From positions 1 through 7,709 of the forward strand of contig SMXR01000081.1 of NCBI GenBank assembly GCA_004356215.1: a stretch of DNA of 7,709 bases, read 5' to 3'. Positions 5,425 to 7,709 of the stretch are shown here, piece by piece. The position numbers and the translations under genes are program-made. The notes beneath the pieces are model-generated. The model did no database searches, had not been told where the DNA came from, and saw nothing but the letters and a program-made list of their open reading frames with translations. Source of the stretch: Alphaproteobacteria bacterium (lineage in GTDB: Bacteria; Pseudomonadota; Alphaproteobacteria; Sphingomonadales; SMXR01). Within the stretch, counting starts at the first letter, position 1. The number at the start of each line of letters is the position of its first letter.

Positions 5425-6807
5425 ATGTCAGAAACCCTAGCATCCCCGGCCCAGAATGTTCTTGAGATGATCGGCAATACGCCGATGCTGAAAGTCAATA
5501 ACATGGATACCGGCCCGTGTGAGTTGTTCCTCAAGCTTGAGAACCAGAACCCCGGCGGTTCAATCAAGGATCGCATGGCCCTGGAAATGGTCGAGGCGGC
5601 CGAGCGCGACGGCAAACTGAAACCCGGTGGCACCATCCTCGAAGCGACCGCCGGGAATACCGGGCTTGGGCTGGCGCTGGTGGCATCGCAAAAGGGGTAT
5701 AAATGTATCCTGGTGATACCCGATAAGATGTCGGAGGATAAAATTTTTCACCTCCGGGCGCTGGGCGCAGAGTGCATTATCACCCGCTCGGATGTTAGCA
5801 AGGGGCATCCGGATTATTATGCCGATATGGTGGCGCGGATGGCCAAGGAAATTCCCAATTCCTTTCATGTTGATCAATTCTCTAACCCCGCCAACCCCTA
5901 TGCCCACGAAACCACCACCGCACCCGAGATCTGGGAACAGATGGGCGGGAAGGTTGATGCGGTTGTTGCCGGGGTTGGCTCTGGCGGCACCATCACCGGG
6001 CTGGCGCGGTTTTTCAATAAGGTTTCCCCGGGGACCGAAATAATTCTTGCCGACCCGGAGGGCTCGGTCCTGGCCGAAGCGGTCAAAACCGGAACCCCGG
6101 CCACGGAAGTGGGAAGCTGGGTGGTTGAAGGGATTGGCGAAGATTACATCCCCGATAATTATGAGATTAAAACGACAACCAAAGCCTATACCATTGATGA
6201 CAGCGAAGCGCTTGCGGTTGTTCGCGAGCTGCTGATCAAGGAAGGCATCATTGCCGGTTCGTCCAGCGGCACGCTGATCGGTGCGGCGCTTCGCTATTGC
6301 CGTGAACAGACAACCCCGAAACGAGTGGTCACCTTTGTCGCTGATACCGGCAACAAATACCTTTCCAAGATTTTTAATGATTACTGGTTGCGCGACCAGG
6401 GCTTTATCGAGCGCAAATCCACCGGCGATCTTATGGATATTATTTCCCGGCGCCACAGTGAACATGCGGTGGTTACGTGTTTGCCGACCGACACCATTGA
6501 AATTGCCTTTGGCCGGCTTAAATTATATGGCATCAGCCAGCTGCCGGTCCTGAGTGATAAGGGCGACCTTGCCGGCTTGATCGGGGAGCGCCATATCATC
6601 AAAGCGACCGCCGGGATCAAGGGCAGTTTTTCGCTGCCGGTGGCTGACGCCATGGATTCCACGCCGCCGACGGTGCCACTTTCCACCAGCCCCGGCGAGG
6701 TGGTTGAAATCCTTAAAGAGGGCACCGCAGTTTTGGTCAATGATGCGGACGGCTTTCACGGTTTGATCACCCGCGTCGATATGATCAATTATATTTCCAG
6801 GAGCTAA
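5425..6807 (+). CDS. cbs: Cystathionine beta-synthase with C-terminal CBS-domain pair
   Basis: This PLP enzyme condenses serine with homocysteine to form cystathionine, the first step of reverse transsulfuration, in the cytosol. The 460-residue protein has the fold-type II core at about 1-325: GGSIKDR (44-50) with K48 as the PLP lysine, EATAGNTG (73-80) with N78 facing the PLP ring, the phosphate loop GVGSGGT (183-189), DPEGS (210-214) typical of true CBS rather than cysteine synthase, VEGIGEDYIPD (234-244) and GSSSGT (278-283). Two CBS (Bateman) motifs follow, about 341-395 and 400-458, the module that binds adenosyl compounds such as SAM in animal enzymes. There is no N-terminal haem-binding extension. 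AGGAG precedes the ATG by 7 nt. The downstream lyase gene begins 4 nt after the stop, so the two form an operon. Cysteine synthase is the alternative, but DPEGS and the C-terminal domains argue against it. Confidence 0.9.
   Translation: MSETLASPAQNVLEMIGNTPMLKVNNMDTGPCELFLKLENQNPGGSIKDRMALEMVEAAERDGKLKPGGTILEATAGNTGLGLALVASQKGYKCILVIPDKMSEDKIFHLRALGAECIITRSDVSKGHPDYYADMVARMAKEIPNSFHVDQFSNPANPYAHETTTAPEIWEQMGGKVDAVVAGVGSGGTITGLARFFNKVSPGTEIILADPEGSVLAEAVKTGTPATEVGSWVVEGIGEDYIPDNYEIKTTTKAYTIDDSEALAVVRELLIKEGIIAGSSSGTLIGAALRYCREQTTPKRVVTFVADTGNKYLSKIFNDYWLRDQGFIERKSTGDLMDIISRRHSEHAVVTCLPTDTIEIAFGRLKLYGISQLPVLSDKGDLAGLIGERHIIKATAGIKGSFSLPVADAMDSTPPTVPLSTSPGEVVEILKEGTAVLVNDADGFHGLITRVDMINYISRS
6799..6803 (+). 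promoter_or_regulatory. Ribosome binding site of the second operon gene
   Basis: AGGAG lies within the last codons of the cystathionine synthase gene, 8 nt before ATG 6812. It fixes that ATG as the start, rather than the out-of-frame ATG at 6807 that overlaps the TAA stop. Its position inside the upstream gene suggests translational coupling. Confidence 0.7.
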
Positions 6808-6811
6808 TGCA

Positions 6812-7709
6812 ATGGCTGCCAAAAAGAACCGCCAGAGTTTTGATACCCGCACCATCCACGCCGGGCAGGAACCGGACCCGGTCACCGGGGCAATTATCAC
6901 GCCGATTTATGCCACGTCCACCTATGTCCAGCAAAGCCCCGGGGTTCACAAGGGTTATGAATATACCCGCTCGCACAACCTGACGCGCTACGCTTACGAG
7001 CGCTGTGTCGCCGACCTCGAAGGGGGCACCAAGGGCTTTGCCTTTGCTTCCGGCATGGCGGCAAGCGCGACTATTCTGGATATGCTCGAGAGCGGTGACC
7101 ACGTTATTTCCACCGATGACCTTTATGGCGGCAGCTACCGGCTGTTTGAAAATGTCCGGAAGGGTTCGGCGGGCCTCAAGTTTACCTTTGCTGATCTGTC
7201 TGACCCCGAAAACCTGGAAAAAAGTCTCACCCCTGAGACCAGAATGATCTGGGTTGAAACCCCGACCAACCCGCTTTTGAAGCTGATCGACCTGAAAGCA
7301 GTGGCAAAGTTTGCCAAAGAACGCGGCCTCCTGACGGTTTGCGACAATACTTTTTCATCGCCCTATTTCCAGCGTCCGCTTGAGTTTGGGTTTGATATGG
7401 TGATCCATTCCGCCACCAAATATATCAACGGCCATTCGGATATGATCGGCGGTCTTGTCGTGGTTGGCGAAAACCCGGAAATTGAAGAAAAAATGACCTA
7501 TCTGCAAAACGCCGTTGGAGCGGTTCAAGGGCCGTTTGAAAGTTTTCTGGTGCTACGGTCGTTGAAAACCCTGCATCTGCGCATGGAACGTCACGGCGAA
7601 AACGCACTGGCGATTGCCAAATGGGCCGAAAGCCATCCCAAGATTGAAAAGGTTTTATATCCCGGCTTGCCGTCGCACCCCCAGCATGAGCTGGCCAAAC
7701 GCCAGATGG
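6812..7709 (+). CDS. Cystathionine gamma-lyase/gamma-synthase family PLP enzyme (3' end cut)
   Basis: In this position the likely job is cleavage of cystathionine to cysteine, 2-oxobutyrate and ammonia, the second step of reverse transsulfuration. The first 299 residues are present and the window ends in frame; family members have about 380-400. Seen motifs of the Cys/Met metabolism PLP family (fold type I) are TIHAGQEPD (14-22), YEYTRSHNLTR (49-59), the phosphate-contact segment FASGMAA (78-84), DDLYGGSYRLF (102-112), VETPTNP (148-154) and CDNTF (177-181) with D178 holding the PLP nitrogen. SATKYINGHSD (200-210) carries PLP lysine K203. The usual NPTR is NLTR here. AGGAG lies 8 nt before the ATG. 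Gamma-synthase, homocysteine-forming or methionine-gamma-lyase activity cannot be excluded from the sequence alone; pairing with cystathionine beta-synthase favours gamma-lyase. Confidence 0.88.
   Translation, partial: MAAKKNRQSFDTRTIHAGQEPDPVTGAIITPIYATSTYVQQSPGVHKGYEYTRSHNLTRYAYERCVADLEGGTKGFAFASGMAASATILDMLESGDHVISTDDLYGGSYRLFENVRKGSAGLKFTFADLSDPENLEKSLTPETRMIWVETPTNPLLKLIDLKAVAKFAKERGLLTVCDNTFSSPYFQRPLEFGFDMVIHSATKYINGHSDMIGGLVVVGENPEIEEKMTYLQNAVGAVQGPFESFLVLRSLKTLHLRMERHGENALAIAKWAESHPKIEKVLYPGLPSHPQHELAKRQM

Noticed and set aside
5560..6465. 301-residue - strand frame opposite cystathionine beta-synthase
   Set aside because: Long antisense frames are common in GC-biased codons; the product has no family features and the + strand gene is certain.
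6807..6809. ATG overlapping the stop of cystathionine beta-synthase (TAATG)
   Set aside because: It is out of frame with the lyase and opens a frame without homology; AGGAG is well spaced for ATG 6812 instead.

Overview
The window reads as chromosomal DNA of an alphaproteobacterium, inferred from three things. The promoters are of the CTTGAA/(C/T)TACAT type, the tRNA-Val(GAC) resembles alphaproteobacterial versions, and the gene content includes a lipoprotein M1 aminopeptidase of the leukotriene-A4-hydrolase type and a stand-alone N-formylglutamate amidohydrolase. Gene packing is tight with few gaps. No mobile element, CRISPR array, integrase or phage gene is visible, so this looks like core or near-core chromosome rather than an island. 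The genus cannot be read from the sequence.

Layout. Positions 1-239 hold no convincing protein gene but contain what looks like a complete small-RNA gene on the + strand: a promoter at 74-101, a chain of hairpins from about 104 to 180, and a strong intrinsic terminator at 186-220. It converges on an N-formylglutamate amidohydrolase gene on the - strand (240-1193). A tRNA-Val(GAC) gene with its own promoter follows on the + strand (1337-1411). Next on the - strand is a protein with a SET domain of the Rubisco-LSMT/SETD3 type (1425-2597, GTG start). Divergent from it is a secreted lipoprotein zinc aminopeptidase of family M1 (2780-4648). Its stop codon overlaps, tail to tail, the stop codon of a polytopic membrane protein of unknown function (4645-5322, - strand). 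Divergent from that is a two-gene operon: cystathionine beta-synthase with a C-terminal CBS-domain pair (5425-6807), then a cystathionine gamma-lyase/synthase-type PLP enzyme (from 6812, cut by the window end).

How the genes work together. The last two genes form a reverse transsulfuration pathway: homocysteine plus serine gives cystathionine, which is cleaved to cysteine. They are 4 nt apart and probably translationally coupled. The aminopeptidase and the formylglutamate hydrolase both fit peptide and amino-acid scavenging, but nothing in the layout ties them into one regulon. The items most worth a second look are the unassigned small RNA at about 104-220, the bacterial SET protein with a degenerate SAM-binding glycine motif, and the membrane protein with two membrane-embedded aspartates in a presenilin-like order.
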